Source of the DNA: JAUWGC01 sp963753055
Lineage (GTDB): Bacteria > Bacteroidota > Bacteroidia > Bacteroidales > B18-G4
DNA: 64,000 nt
Assembly: GCA_963753055.1 (NCBI GenBank)
Contig: CAVWAP010000004.1
Span: forward strand, 682,001-746,000
Direction of reading: 5' to 3'
The notes below the pieces were generated by a model that had not been told where the DNA came from, did no database searches, and saw only the letters and a program-made list of their open reading frames with translations. Positions 7,813 through 15,052 of this stretch are shown one piece after another; the stretch's first letter is position 1, and each line of letters begins with the position of its first letter. The position numbers were made by a program, and so were the translations under genes.

Positions 7813-8526
7813 ATGAAAAAGCATATTCCGAATCTGGTAACCTCCTTAAACCTTCTTACCGGGTGCGTTGCAATTGCCTTAGCCTTTTATAATGTTGAAC
7901 TTGCAGCTTATTTTATATTCCTGGCTGTTTTTCTTGACTTTCTGGATGGATTCCTGGCGCGGCTTCTTAAAGTGCAAAGCGAATTTGGCAAGCAGCTTGA
8001 TTCGCTTGCCGATATAGTTTCGTTTGGTATCGCCCCGGCCGTTATATTATATATTGTATTCCTGAAATCCTGGAACCTGCCAGGCTTTGTTATAGATTAT
8101 ATTTATATTATACCATTTGTTTCATTCCTTATACCCGTATTTTCAGCATTAAGGCTGGCACGCTTCAACCTTGATAAAAGACAAGCGGATATCTTTTATG
8201 GTCTACCAACACCGGCCAATGCGATGCTGATAATTTCTATCCCTTTGGTAATTAGCCAATACGGCCCAGCTTCGGCAATAGGAAGCTTTGCTTTAGATAC
8301 CTATTTCCTGTTTGCTTTGATCCTTTTGTCATCTTTCCTTCTGGTCTGTAGGATCCCATTTTTTTCATTGAAATTCAAAGGCTTTGGATGGAAGGGCAAT
8401 GAACTGAGGTTTATATTCATTATCATATCCCTTGGTCTGATTATCATTTTCAGGTTTGCTGCGATACCTATCATTATTGTATTATATATATTGCTGTCAA
8501 TTATTTTTACACGACAGAAAACATAG
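7813..8526 (+). CDS. pssA: CDP-diacylglycerol--serine O-phosphatidyltransferase
   Basis: A 237-residue integral membrane enzyme that joins serine to CDP-diacylglycerol, the first step to phosphatidylethanolamine. The CDP-alcohol phosphotransferase signature D-x2-DG-x2-AR-x8-G-x3-D-x3-D is complete at about residues 40-65. Around it are seven to eight hydrophobic helices. It starts 21 bp after the regulator and is preceded by AGGAGG at 7805-7810, a strong Shine-Dalgarno that is rare in this phylum and supports the ATG at 7813. Core lipid gene, not obviously connected to the sulfur genes. Confidence 0.93.
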   Translation: MKKHIPNLVTSLNLLTGCVAIALAFYNVELAAYFIFLAVFLDFLDGFLARLLKVQSEFGKQLDSLADIVSFGIAPAVILYIVFLKSWNLPGFVIDYIYIIPFVSFLIPVFSALRLARFNLDKRQADIFYGLPTPANAMLIISIPLVISQYGPASAIGSFALDTYFLFALILLSSFLLVCRIPFFSLKFKGFGWKGNELRFIFIIISLGLIIIFRFAAIPIIIVLYILLSIIFTRQKT

Positions 8527-8547
8527 CTTATAAGTGCAGACATTTAA

Positions 8548-8555
8548 TATCTTTG
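8548..8555 (+). promoter_or_regulatory. -7 box of the C1 peptidase gene
   Basis: TATCTTTG, an exact TAnnTTTG match, lies 26 bp upstream of the ATG at 8581 and after the pssA stop, so the peptidase is probably transcribed separately. Confidence 0.5.
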
Positions 8556-8580
8556 CACCAGAAAAACTAAAACTAAAATC

Positions 8581-9789
8581 ATGAAAAGAATTATCAGTTT
8601 AGTATTAGCCATGACCATGTTCGTAGGTTTTGGCCTTGCCCAGGAAAAAGGGGATAAGAAAGATAAAGAAAAGAAAGGATACGAATTTAAGATTGTAAAG
8701 GAAGTACCGGCTACTTCAGTTAAAAACCAGTACAGGTCAGGCACTTGCTGGAGCTTTTCTGGCCTCGCTATGCTTGAATCAGAATTACTGAGGCTGGATA
8801 AAGGCGATTACGACCTTTCAGAGATGTTTGTGGTTAGGAATGCTTACCAGGAAAAAGCTGAAAAGTATGTTCGCTGGCATGGTAAGATCAATTTCTCCGG
8901 AGGAGGTGGTTTCAGTGATGTGACTATGTGTTACCAGGATTTTGGTATGGTTCCTGAGTCTGTTTATGATGGTCTTGTTATAGGGGAGGAGTTGCATACG
9001 CATGGTGAGATGGATGAAGTTCTGAATGCCTATGTTGACGCAGTTTTAAAGAACAAGAACAGGAAACTATCACCTGTATGGTTGACTGGTCTCAAGTGTA
9101 TGCTGGATGCTTACCTTGGAGCTTATCCATCCACATTTGAGTACGAAGGGATTGAATATACTCCGGAGTCCTTTGCGAAAATGCTGGGACTTGACATGAG
9201 CAATTATGTTGAATTGACATCATATACACATCATCCCTTCTATTCAACATTTGTCCTGGAGATCCCTGATAACTGGATGCATAGTTATGTTTACAATCTC
9301 CCATTGGATGAGCTTATGGAAGTGTTTGATAACGCTATCGATAAAGGTTATTCTATTGCCTGGGGAGCTGATATAAGTGATAAAGGTTTTTCATGGAAGA
9401 ATGGTGTTGCCATTGTTCCTGATGCTGACCTGGAAGATATGTCAGGAACAGAAAAAGAAAGATGGGAAGCTCTCACCACGAAAGAAAAAGAAAAGAGCCT
9501 ATATAGTTTTGATGGTCCTGGTGCTGAGAAAGAAGTTACCCAGGAGATGAGGCAGGAAGCCTTTGATAATTTTGAAACCACGGATGATCATGGACTGCTG
9601 ATCACTGGCAAAGCCAAGGATCAGGACGGTAATGTGTATTATATCGTGAAGAACTCCTGGGGCACGACAGGCAATGATTATAAAGGGTATTTATATACAT
9701 CAGTACCTTTTGCAAGATACAAGACCATGTCGATTATGTTGCACAAAGATGCCATTCCGAAGGATATTCGGGAGAAGCTAGGATTGTAA
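8581..9789 (+). CDS. Exported C1 family aminopeptidase (bleomycin hydrolase / PepC-like)
   Basis: A 402-residue papain-fold peptidase with a signal peptide (about residues 1-20, ending LAQ) followed by a Lys/Glu-rich linker. The catalytic cysteine is in GTCWSF near residue 57. The histidine is in DDHGLLI near residue 338 and the asparagine is in VKNSWG near residue 360, which together give the C1B triad in the right order. Cytosolic family members trim peptides; the signal peptide here puts it in the periplasm or outside, a form common in Bacteroidota. It stands alone with its own promoter and is followed by tRNA-Gly. Confidence 0.9.
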   Translation: MKRIISLVLAMTMFVGFGLAQEKGDKKDKEKKGYEFKIVKEVPATSVKNQYRSGTCWSFSGLAMLESELLRLDKGDYDLSEMFVVRNAYQEKAEKYVRWHGKINFSGGGGFSDVTMCYQDFGMVPESVYDGLVIGEELHTHGEMDEVLNAYVDAVLKNKNRKLSPVWLTGLKCMLDAYLGAYPSTFEYEGIEYTPESFAKMLGLDMSNYVELTSYTHHPFYSTFVLEIPDNWMHSYVYNLPLDELMEVFDNAIDKGYSIAWGADISDKGFSWKNGVAIVPDADLEDMSGTEKERWEALTTKEKEKSLYSFDGPGAEKEVTQEMRQEAFDNFETTDDHGLLITGKAKDQDGNVYYIVKNSWGTTGNDYKGYLYTSVPFARYKTMSIMLHKDAIPKDIREKLGL

Positions 9790-9810
9790 GGAATTTTTTG
9801 CGCTAAATTA

Positions 9811-9858
9811 TTGTTCTTTCCGAAATTTTGAATATTTTTGCATTCCGAATTTCGGAAA
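9811..9858 (+). promoter_or_regulatory. tRNA-Gly promoter framed by an 11-bp inverted repeat
   Basis: A -33-like TTG (9811-9813) and a -7 box TATTTTTG (9833-9840) are 19 bp apart, a good Bacteroidota promoter for the tRNA. Perfect 11-bp inverted arms (9817-9827 and 9848-9858) flank the -7 box, and the right arm also belongs to a smaller palindrome at 9843-9857. Confidence 0.5.
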
Positions 9859-9860
9859 TC

Positions 9861-9933
<73 letters not shown>

Positions 9934-10005
9934 CAACAGATCCCGGTTACTGTTTCAGAAAACTCTGAGTGTAGTGGTCGGGATTTTTCGCTCTTTTTTA
10001 TGGAT

Positions 10006-10089
10006 GCCCAGGTGGTGGAATTGGTAGACACGTTGGACTTAAAATCCAATGGCCTTTGGGCCGTGCGGGTTCAAGTCCCGCCCTGGGTA
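10006..10089 (+). tRNA. tRNA-Leu (anticodon TAA)
   Basis: An 84-nt class II tRNA with a long variable arm. The acceptor stem 10006-10012 pairs with 10082-10088 (first pair G-U), discriminator A. The anticodon loop CTTAAAA gives TAA. It follows tRNA-Gly by 72 bp and is probably co-transcribed. Confidence 0.97.
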
Positions 10090-10096
10090 CGAATAG

Positions 10097-10136
10097 CCCC
10101 TGTTAACGAATTAGTTTTCAGGGGTTTAATTTTTCT
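10097..10136 (+). terminator. Terminator after tRNA-Gly/tRNA-Leu
   Basis: A 6-bp GC stem (10097-10102 with 10119-10124) is followed by TTTAATTTTT. It sits 7 bp after tRNA-Leu and would end the tRNA transcript. The loop is longer than usual (16 nt). Confidence 0.6.
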
Positions 10137-10178
10137 GAGTAACGAAAAAGTAACAAGAAGAAATAGAAAAAGGGAAAA

Positions 10179-10250
10179 CTGTGTACTCTAAATTGCTGTT
10201 TTCTGTGCACTCTTATTTGCCATTTTTTGTGCATTGTTACTTTCTGCTAT
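10179..10250 (+). repeat. Three imperfect tandem 24-bp repeats
   Basis: Three units begin at 10179, 10203 and 10227 with exact 24-bp spacing, each starting (C/T)TGTG(T/C)A and ending in a T-rich tail. The first two agree closely and the third has decayed. They lie between the tRNA terminator and two orphan lipoprotein genes. No integrase gene is present, so an attachment-site role is unsupported. Confidence 0.5.
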
Positions 10251-10337
10251 AGAGGTGCACATTTATGACCGAGCTGGCTAGATTGGGGTAAATAAATTAG
10301 CTGGTAAACATTTCGCTGACGATAAACACAATATTGA

Positions 10338-10943
10338 TTATGGCGAAGTATTGAGCTTCAGTATTAATATTGAATATTCGTCATTTGAATCAACATATTT
10401 ATATAACCTTTTTATAGTATCCTTTGAATACCAACCGGCCCACATGGCCCAATATACTACAATAACATAATCATATTCTTTAATTAAATTGAGGATGTGT
10501 TCTTGCTCCTGGGCATCTATGTCATATAATTCAAGGTCTTTCTGAAAGGATAAATCCATATTCACAGGAAGGTGACTATCAGATTTGAAGGGAATATTAT
10601 CCAGCAAACCTAATCGTTTAATGCTTCCAAAACATTGCGACCAGCCATACAAAAACACCCCACTATTGTCAAACATTCTCATTTGAACCGGAGAGGCCTT
10701 TGTACCATGCTGCAGCTTATATGTATTAATGGCATATGTATATTCACTTAAACTATCTAGGAGATCTCGTGAAATTTGATATGAATAATTTGAGTCACCC
10801 GAAATCTCATATAAATATTGGTTCGCCATATGCAAGTTTTCACTCGATTTCTTAGAGACGGATAAGTAATGTATCAAGCTACAACCCGGTACAATTAGAA
10901 CGGCAATAAATGCAATGAATAAAATTTTCTTTTTGAGCTCCAT
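10338..10943 (-). CDS. Hypothetical lipoprotein
   Basis: A 201-residue protein not assigned to a family. It has a positively charged start, a hydrophobic stretch and a lipobox VPGC with Cys21, so it should be a lipoprotein. The remainder is mixed alpha/beta; an aromatic segment around residues 165-178 (VVYWAMWAGWYS) is loosely reminiscent of a thioredoxin-type strand but lacks a CXXC. It follows another lipoprotein gene by 65 bp on the same strand; the two may be co-expressed. Local sequence is AT-rich. The function is not inferable. Confidence 0.6.
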   Translation of the reverse strand: MELKKKILFIAFIAVLIVPGCSLIHYLSVSKKSSENLHMANQYLYEISGDSNYSYQISRDLLDSLSEYTYAINTYKLQHGTKASPVQMRMFDNSGVFLYGWSQCFGSIKRLGLLDNIPFKSDSHLPVNMDLSFQKDLELYDIDAQEQEHILNLIKEYDYVIVVYWAMWAGWYSKDTIKRLYKYVDSNDEYSILILKLNTSP

Positions 10944-11008
10944 AGATTACAATTTATAAAATATAATTGCCAACTGCAATGAAGTTCATTACAGTTGGCA
11001 AGCTAATA

Positions 11009-11608
11009 CTAATTATCGATATCTACAACTGTTTCACCTTGAGAATGATAATCAGTGACCACAGGATATACACCACTTTGAATGATGATTTGGGGTTGAT
11101 CAAAAGTATCTGCAACAGCTTCACCTAGATCCCAGTCATCTTGCAAATAAAAGTATCCTAGATGCACAAAATCAACACTATCTATAAAAGACAAAACCAT
11201 CAAAGTGTCCTCATACTCATGTAAAATAAAGAGTCCATATCCGTTAATCGAATCTTGGCTTGTTAGTTCATAGTCTTCAGCAACCATCACAGGTATATTC
11301 TCTGTACTAAGACAAATTCCGGCACATGGGCCACATGGGTGGTTTCCTTGACAGTTTGGAAACAGGTGAGTCCCAGAATGTGCTTTTACCCACTTTTTAA
11401 ACTTTTTCCACCACGCCGGCGCTCGTGATTCAAGTGCTGCATGATATTCATCAAGGTGATTTCTAATTATATCAGGATCTCTAAAGTCATCTTGACTAAA
11501 AAGCAATTCTGCTTCAGAACTCTTTGTATTTGTTGTGCCTTCTTGCTTTTGACATGAAATCATCAATACAATACAAATTGAAATTAATGCAAAAATTATC
11601 TTTTTCAT
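11009..11608 (-). CDS. Hypothetical Cys-rich lipoprotein
   Basis: A 199-residue protein not recognised as a family member. The leader ends in lipobox MISC (Cys19) followed by a Gln/Lys/Thr-rich linker. A basic, Trp-rich segment around residues 63-80 precedes a cysteine cluster of form C-x5-C-x2-C-x3-C near residues 86-98, which could bind metal or form disulfides. The C-terminal half is acidic with predicted strands. It is upstream of the lipoprotein gene ending at 10338 on the same strand, in a low-GC, apparently accessory patch after tRNA-Leu. Confidence 0.6.
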   Translation of the reverse strand: MKKIIFALISICIVLMISCQKQEGTTNTKSSEAELLFSQDDFRDPDIIRNHLDEYHAALESRAPAWWKKFKKWVKAHSGTHLFPNCQGNHPCGPCAGICLSTENIPVMVAEDYELTSQDSINGYGLFILHEYEDTLMVLSFIDSVDFVHLGYFYLQDDWDLGEAVADTFDQPQIIIQSGVYPVVTDYHSQGETVVDIDN

Positions 11609-12137
11609 GTTATATTCATTTGATGTTTAGCTTACTCTTGACGATTTTCAGCATATCTCGTCCTTTTTCGATAAAGATATCGGCTACTCATTTATTTCAT
11701 TTCGATTTTCACTTTCACATGTTCGATATTGGGAGTTCAACCCATAACAAACCTGGTAAGATTTTCATTATTATCAAACGAACTTCACAGTTTTGTGTAA
11801 TATAACAAAGCGATGTCATTTGCAATTGGTCTTATGTGTAGAAATACCTCCTCTCTATTTGTATTAATCTTTTTCAAAACTTGATGGGCAAAAGAATTCT
11901 AATTTTATTGTTACAATAGTCTTACAAAAAAGGAATCAGTAGAGTTGGTAAGGAGTTGATTATTAGATTTTTATTTCAGGGGTATTTTAGACTATTGATT
12001 GAAAAATTAATGTAGGGAACCAGTTAAATCAGTTTGTTAAAATCTGAATATTTAACTGATAAATCAAGGACGTATTACTGGGGATTTACTTCTACACTAT
12101 TTGGTAGGATCTGAAGAATTACCAACAGGATTCTGGT
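11609..12137. other. AT-rich intergenic gap without a supported gene
   Basis: About 530 bp with no convincing gene. The only structure noted is a hairpin at 12021-12058, whose arms CAGTTAAAT and ATTTAACTG enclose a smaller inner stem. Possibly decayed sequence between the lipoprotein pair and the broken T9SS gene. Confidence 0.55.
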
Positions 12138-12746
12138 TTATCTAACAAGTACCAAAGAGCCAGATACGGTTTCTGTTATACCTGGCTGGCTTGAATAATC
12201 GATACGGTAAACATACACACTTCCCATCGCTGGTTTTCCTTCATAGGTTCCATCCCAGCCCTGGAAGATGTCATTTGTTTCAAAGACAAGCTCACCCCAG
12301 CGGTTGAAGATACTAATATGGAATTGATTGATGAGATAGTACTTGACCACTGGTTGAAAGCAGTCATTCAGACCATCACCATCAAGGGTAAACGCATTGG
12401 GCATGTAGAAGGGAATTCCACTCCATCGGAGATGAACCGTTTCAGTAGAGAAACAGCCATTGTTTGAAGTAACCTGCACGTTATACTCTCCAATACTATC
12501 AATGATAATAGATTCGGTCTGGTCACCAGTATTCCATAAATAAAATTGATATCCTGATCCAGCATGCAGTTCATAGCCTGGTTCCACAAATAAGGTATCC
12601 TGACCAGCAAATACAATAGCTGGTGCTGGATGTATTGTCACAATGAAGTTAGTTTGGTCTTCACAGTCCAGGGTATCCCATACGGTAAGTGTATACTGAC
12701 CAGCATGGTTTGATTGAACATAAGGCAGGTGTGGTACCCATATCGA
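12138..12746 (-). pseudogene. C-terminal remnant of a T9SS type B sorting-domain (gliding-motility-type) protein
   Basis: About 200 residues of open frame show the tail of an Ig/PKD-like repeat (QYTLTVWDTLDC) and then the CHU_C-type sorting domain, with signatures FYMPNAFTLDGDGLNDCF, IFNRWGELVFE and the final VYRIDY strand. Such domains end large secreted proteins of over 500 residues. Here the reading frame upstream runs into a 123-bp GC-rich inverted-repeat element at 12747, so the formal ATG lies within that element. Beyond it is the oppositely oriented AMP nucleosidase gene. The N-terminus, including any signal peptide, is therefore lost. Confidence 0.8.
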
Positions 12747-12869
12747 TATCGCGCCCCTCCGGGGCGCTGGTACGCAATACCCCCATTTCATCTGTCGGTA
12801 TCCGGCCCCTAGGGGCCACGTTCAATGCAATGCCAGGGATTTTTTTTTGCGCCCCGGAGGGGTGCGATA
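12747..12869. mobile_element. MITE/REP-like element with 21-bp terminal inverted repeats
   Basis: The ends 12747-12767 and 12849-12869 are inverted copies over 21 bp with one mismatch. Each end contains its own GC palindrome (GCGCCCC..GGGGCGC type), and a third palindrome GGCCCCTAGGGGCC lies in the centre (12804-12817). The GC content is well above that of the flanks. It is non-coding. It abuts the broken end of the T9SS remnant, suggesting insertion into that gene; no clear target duplication is visible. Confidence 0.72.
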
Positions 12870-12918
12870 ATCTATGATGAAAATGAATTATCTTTAACAC
12901 GTAATAATTTATTTTAAC

Positions 12919-13689
12919 ATGAAAACAAAAAAGGAAATTATCGAGAACTGGTTGCCCAGATATACAGGAACACCTCTAAAAGAATTTGGGAAGTATATCC
13001 TGCTTACAAATTTTAACGGGTACTTAAATATTTTTTCCAAAATAAGTAATGCTGAGATCAAGGGAATAGATAGCCCTATGCCTAACGCAACTGCAGGGGG
13101 AATATCCATGATCAACTTTGGAATGGGCAGTGCCAATGCTGCAACCATCATGGACCTTCTGGGTGCAATAAAACCTAAAGCAGTATTGTTTCTTGGAAAA
13201 TGTGGCGGACTTAAGAAGAAAAATAAACTTGGTGACTTCATACTCCCTATTGCGGCCATCCGGGGCGAAGGGACTACCAGCGATTACCTGCCGGAGGAGG
13301 TGCCTGCATTACCAGCATTTAATCTTCAAAAAGCGGTGTCAACAACAATCAGAGACCATAACCAGGACTACTGGACAGGTGTAGTCTATTCAACCAACAG
13401 AAGAGTCTGGGAACATGATGAGGATTTCAAGGAATATTTGAGATTCATACGGGTAATGGGTATTGATATGGAAACCGCTACTATTTTTATAACGGGTTTT
13501 ATCAATTATATGCCTACCGGGGCTCTGCTGCTCGTGACTGACCAGCCCATGATCCCGGAAGGGGTGAAGACTGATGAAACAGATAAGCTGGTGACTGACA
13601 ATTATGTTGAAAAGCAGATCCAGATAGGTATCGATGCCCTTATGCAATTGAAGAATCAGGGACTAACTGTGAAACATCTAAGGTTTTAA
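12919..13689 (+). CDS. amn: AMP nucleosidase (short form)
   Basis: A 256-residue phosphorylase-superfamily (PNP/UDP) enzyme that hydrolyses AMP to adenine and ribose 5-phosphate. It corresponds to the catalytic domain of the longer proteobacterial AMN; the short form is usual in Bacteroidota. Signatures are GMGSANAATIMDLLG (about 74-88), LFLGKCGGL with the nucleotide loop (about 94-102) and the GIDMETATIF block near residue 180, which carries the ribose-binding Met-Glu. It stands alone between the MITE-like element and a strong terminator. Confidence 0.88.
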   Translation: MKTKKEIIENWLPRYTGTPLKEFGKYILLTNFNGYLNIFSKISNAEIKGIDSPMPNATAGGISMINFGMGSANAATIMDLLGAIKPKAVLFLGKCGGLKKKNKLGDFILPIAAIRGEGTTSDYLPEEVPALPAFNLQKAVSTTIRDHNQDYWTGVVYSTNRRVWEHDEDFKEYLRFIRVMGIDMETATIFITGFINYMPTGALLLVTDQPMIPEGVKTDETDKLVTDNYVEKQIQIGIDALMQLKNQGLTVKHLRF

Positions 13690-13702
13690 TAATACTATTA
13701 TG

Positions 13703-13746
13703 TTAAATAAGGGATTCCATCCTACGGGATGGAATCCCTTATTTAA
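13703..13746. terminator. Strong bidirectional terminator with a 20-bp stem
   Basis: Perfect 20-bp arms (13703-13722 and 13727-13746) with a UACG tetraloop lie between the convergent amn and rhodanese lipoprotein genes. The right arm's outer 13-14 bases are repeated directly at 13747-13759, running into the rhodanese stop codon. Confidence 0.82.
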
Positions 13747-13755
13747 ATCCCTTAT

Positions 13756-14280
13756 TTAACATCCGCCTTCGTCAGCATGCTCCTCCTGATGACCAAGATT
13801 TTCAAGCTTCTTGTCGTACATCAATGGATAGGATAATTCCCATTGTTTCCAGCCTCCATTAACATATTTTACATTTTCATACCCCAGACGTTCCAGTATG
13901 GAAGCTGCAACAACTGAACGTTTGCCTTTCTTACAATAAACAACGATCTCATCTGTCTTTTCAGGTGTGTAGATCATTTCATTTTCCCAGAACTCGGCAT
14001 CATCCATCTTAAATGCAATAGTGCCACAACAAATGTGGATAGATCCCGGGATAAACCCATAGTAATGCTCATCGGCTTCCCTGACATCAATCAGGTAAAA
14101 CATTTCAAAGCTATCGATCTTGGTTTTCAGGGCATCCACGGTAATTGCATCCAAATCTGTACTCATCTCTTCAACCATAAGATCTGCAGATGAATATTTC
14201 TTGTCGCATTTACTGCAAGAAATGAAGGCAATACCAAGAATTAATATGCCTAACCAAAAAAAAGTTTTCCTTGTTTTCAT
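13756..14280 (-). CDS. Single-domain rhodanese lipoprotein
   Basis: A 174-residue lipoprotein (lipobox FISC, Cys22) with one rhodanese domain at about residues 45-150. The DVREADEH and GSIHICCG segments precede the active loop CKKGKRS at Cys116, and NGGWKQW closes the domain. The basic KKGKR loop differs from the TGQT loops of the other lipoprotein rhodanese, suggesting a different, perhaps anionic, substrate. A C-terminal tail rich in His, Glu and Gly ends in Cys. It is the third gene of the operon octaheme cytochrome, cytochrome b, rhodanese (22-bp spacing), which ties sulfane-sulfur chemistry to that electron-transfer pair. Confidence 0.87.
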   Translation of the reverse strand: MKTRKTFFWLGILILGIAFISCSKCDKKYSSADLMVEEMSTDLDAITVDALKTKIDSFEMFYLIDVREADEHYYGFIPGSIHICCGTIAFKMDDAEFWENEMIYTPEKTDEIVVYCKKGKRSVVAASILERLGYENVKYVNGGWKQWELSYPLMYDKKLENLGHQEEHADEGGC

Positions 14281-14302
14281 ATTTTTAAGCTATTTGTAAT
14301 GA

Positions 14303-15037
14303 TTATTTATGTCCGTTTTTTTCTAAGGCTTCCCTTACCATGTCCTTGATCTCTTTATCATCTTTGTCGCCCTTTTTGTGCTTCGAGGACTTGATGATCT
14401 GATCAGCACCATGAGCTACATCTTCCATGACTCCTCTGATTTCGTCATCATCTAATTCCTCCCAACCGGTAACCATCGCTTTAAGATTAGAAAAGATGGT
14501 CCTTCCGGTAGTGATCAGGTAAAGATGAACGATAACAAATGCAATCAAAGCATAAGCTCCAAAAGTATGCAGCAATGCAATGGTTTCCAGGCTGTTTAAT
14601 TCAAATCCCTTGTCTGGGTAATTGAAGAACATATACATTAAGCCTGTAATTACCATCAGAGGGATGATAAATATCTTCAATCCAGTGTATGTGATGCGCT
14701 GCAATGGATTCAATTTACTTAATAGTCTTTTCCCTGTCGGATGAGGTGCATGTCTTAAGATACCTGTCAGGTAATACTCGATCTGGGCCCGAAGATTTTT
14801 CCGTGTAGGTATATATTGCTTCCATTCACCGGTAGTGAATTGCCAGAATATGGTGAAGACGATCAGCACCAGGAATGCCCAGGCTGCATAATCATGCCAT
14901 TTCACGGAAAAGGCATAACCAAAAAGATGATATGAGCCATGGATCTCATAGCCGGTGATCATCAGGAAGAATATCAGAATAGTCTGTGTCCAGTGCCAAA
15001 ATCGTTCGAAACCTTTGTATAAATAAACCTTTTTCAT
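14303..15037 (-). CDS. Membrane cytochrome b (b561/thiosulfate-reductase subunit type)
   Basis: A 244-residue integral membrane protein with four hydrophobic helices (about residues 15-35, 47-70, 115-140, 152-180). Histidines in the helices, including FWHW near the start, KWHDY, LLHTF and IVHLY, are the expected ligands of two b hemes. The layout fits the Ni/Fe-hydrogenase/thiosulfate reductase cytochrome b family, which exchanges electrons with quinones. A charged cytoplasmic tail (KHKKGDKDD) follows. It is placed 15 bp after the octaheme cytochrome, so it is the likely quinone-side partner. Confidence 0.85.
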   Translation of the reverse strand: MKKVYLYKGFERFWHWTQTILIFFLMITGYEIHGSYHLFGYAFSVKWHDYAAWAFLVLIVFTIFWQFTTGEWKQYIPTRKNLRAQIEYYLTGILRHAPHPTGKRLLSKLNPLQRITYTGLKIFIIPLMVITGLMYMFFNYPDKGFELNSLETIALLHTFGAYALIAFVIVHLYLITTGRTIFSNLKAMVTGWEELDDDEIRGVMEDVAHGADQIIKSSKHKKGDKDDKEIKDMVREALEKNGHK

Positions 15038-15052
15038 CGTATTTGTGTTAAT

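Noticed and set aside
10338..11608. Toxin-antitoxin or immunity pair
   Set aside because: Both proteins have lipobox leaders, are about 200 residues and lack any toxin motif; spacing of 65 bp is not typical.
11524..11805. Plus-strand open frame of 93 codons across the lipoprotein start and the gap
   Set aside because: It overlaps the well-supported lipoprotein gene antisense, is low-complexity (Phe/Ser/His-rich) and has no promoter or family match.
12661..12900. Minus-strand open frame of 79 codons over the inverted-repeat element
   Set aside because: It simply translates the palindromic GC-rich repeat.
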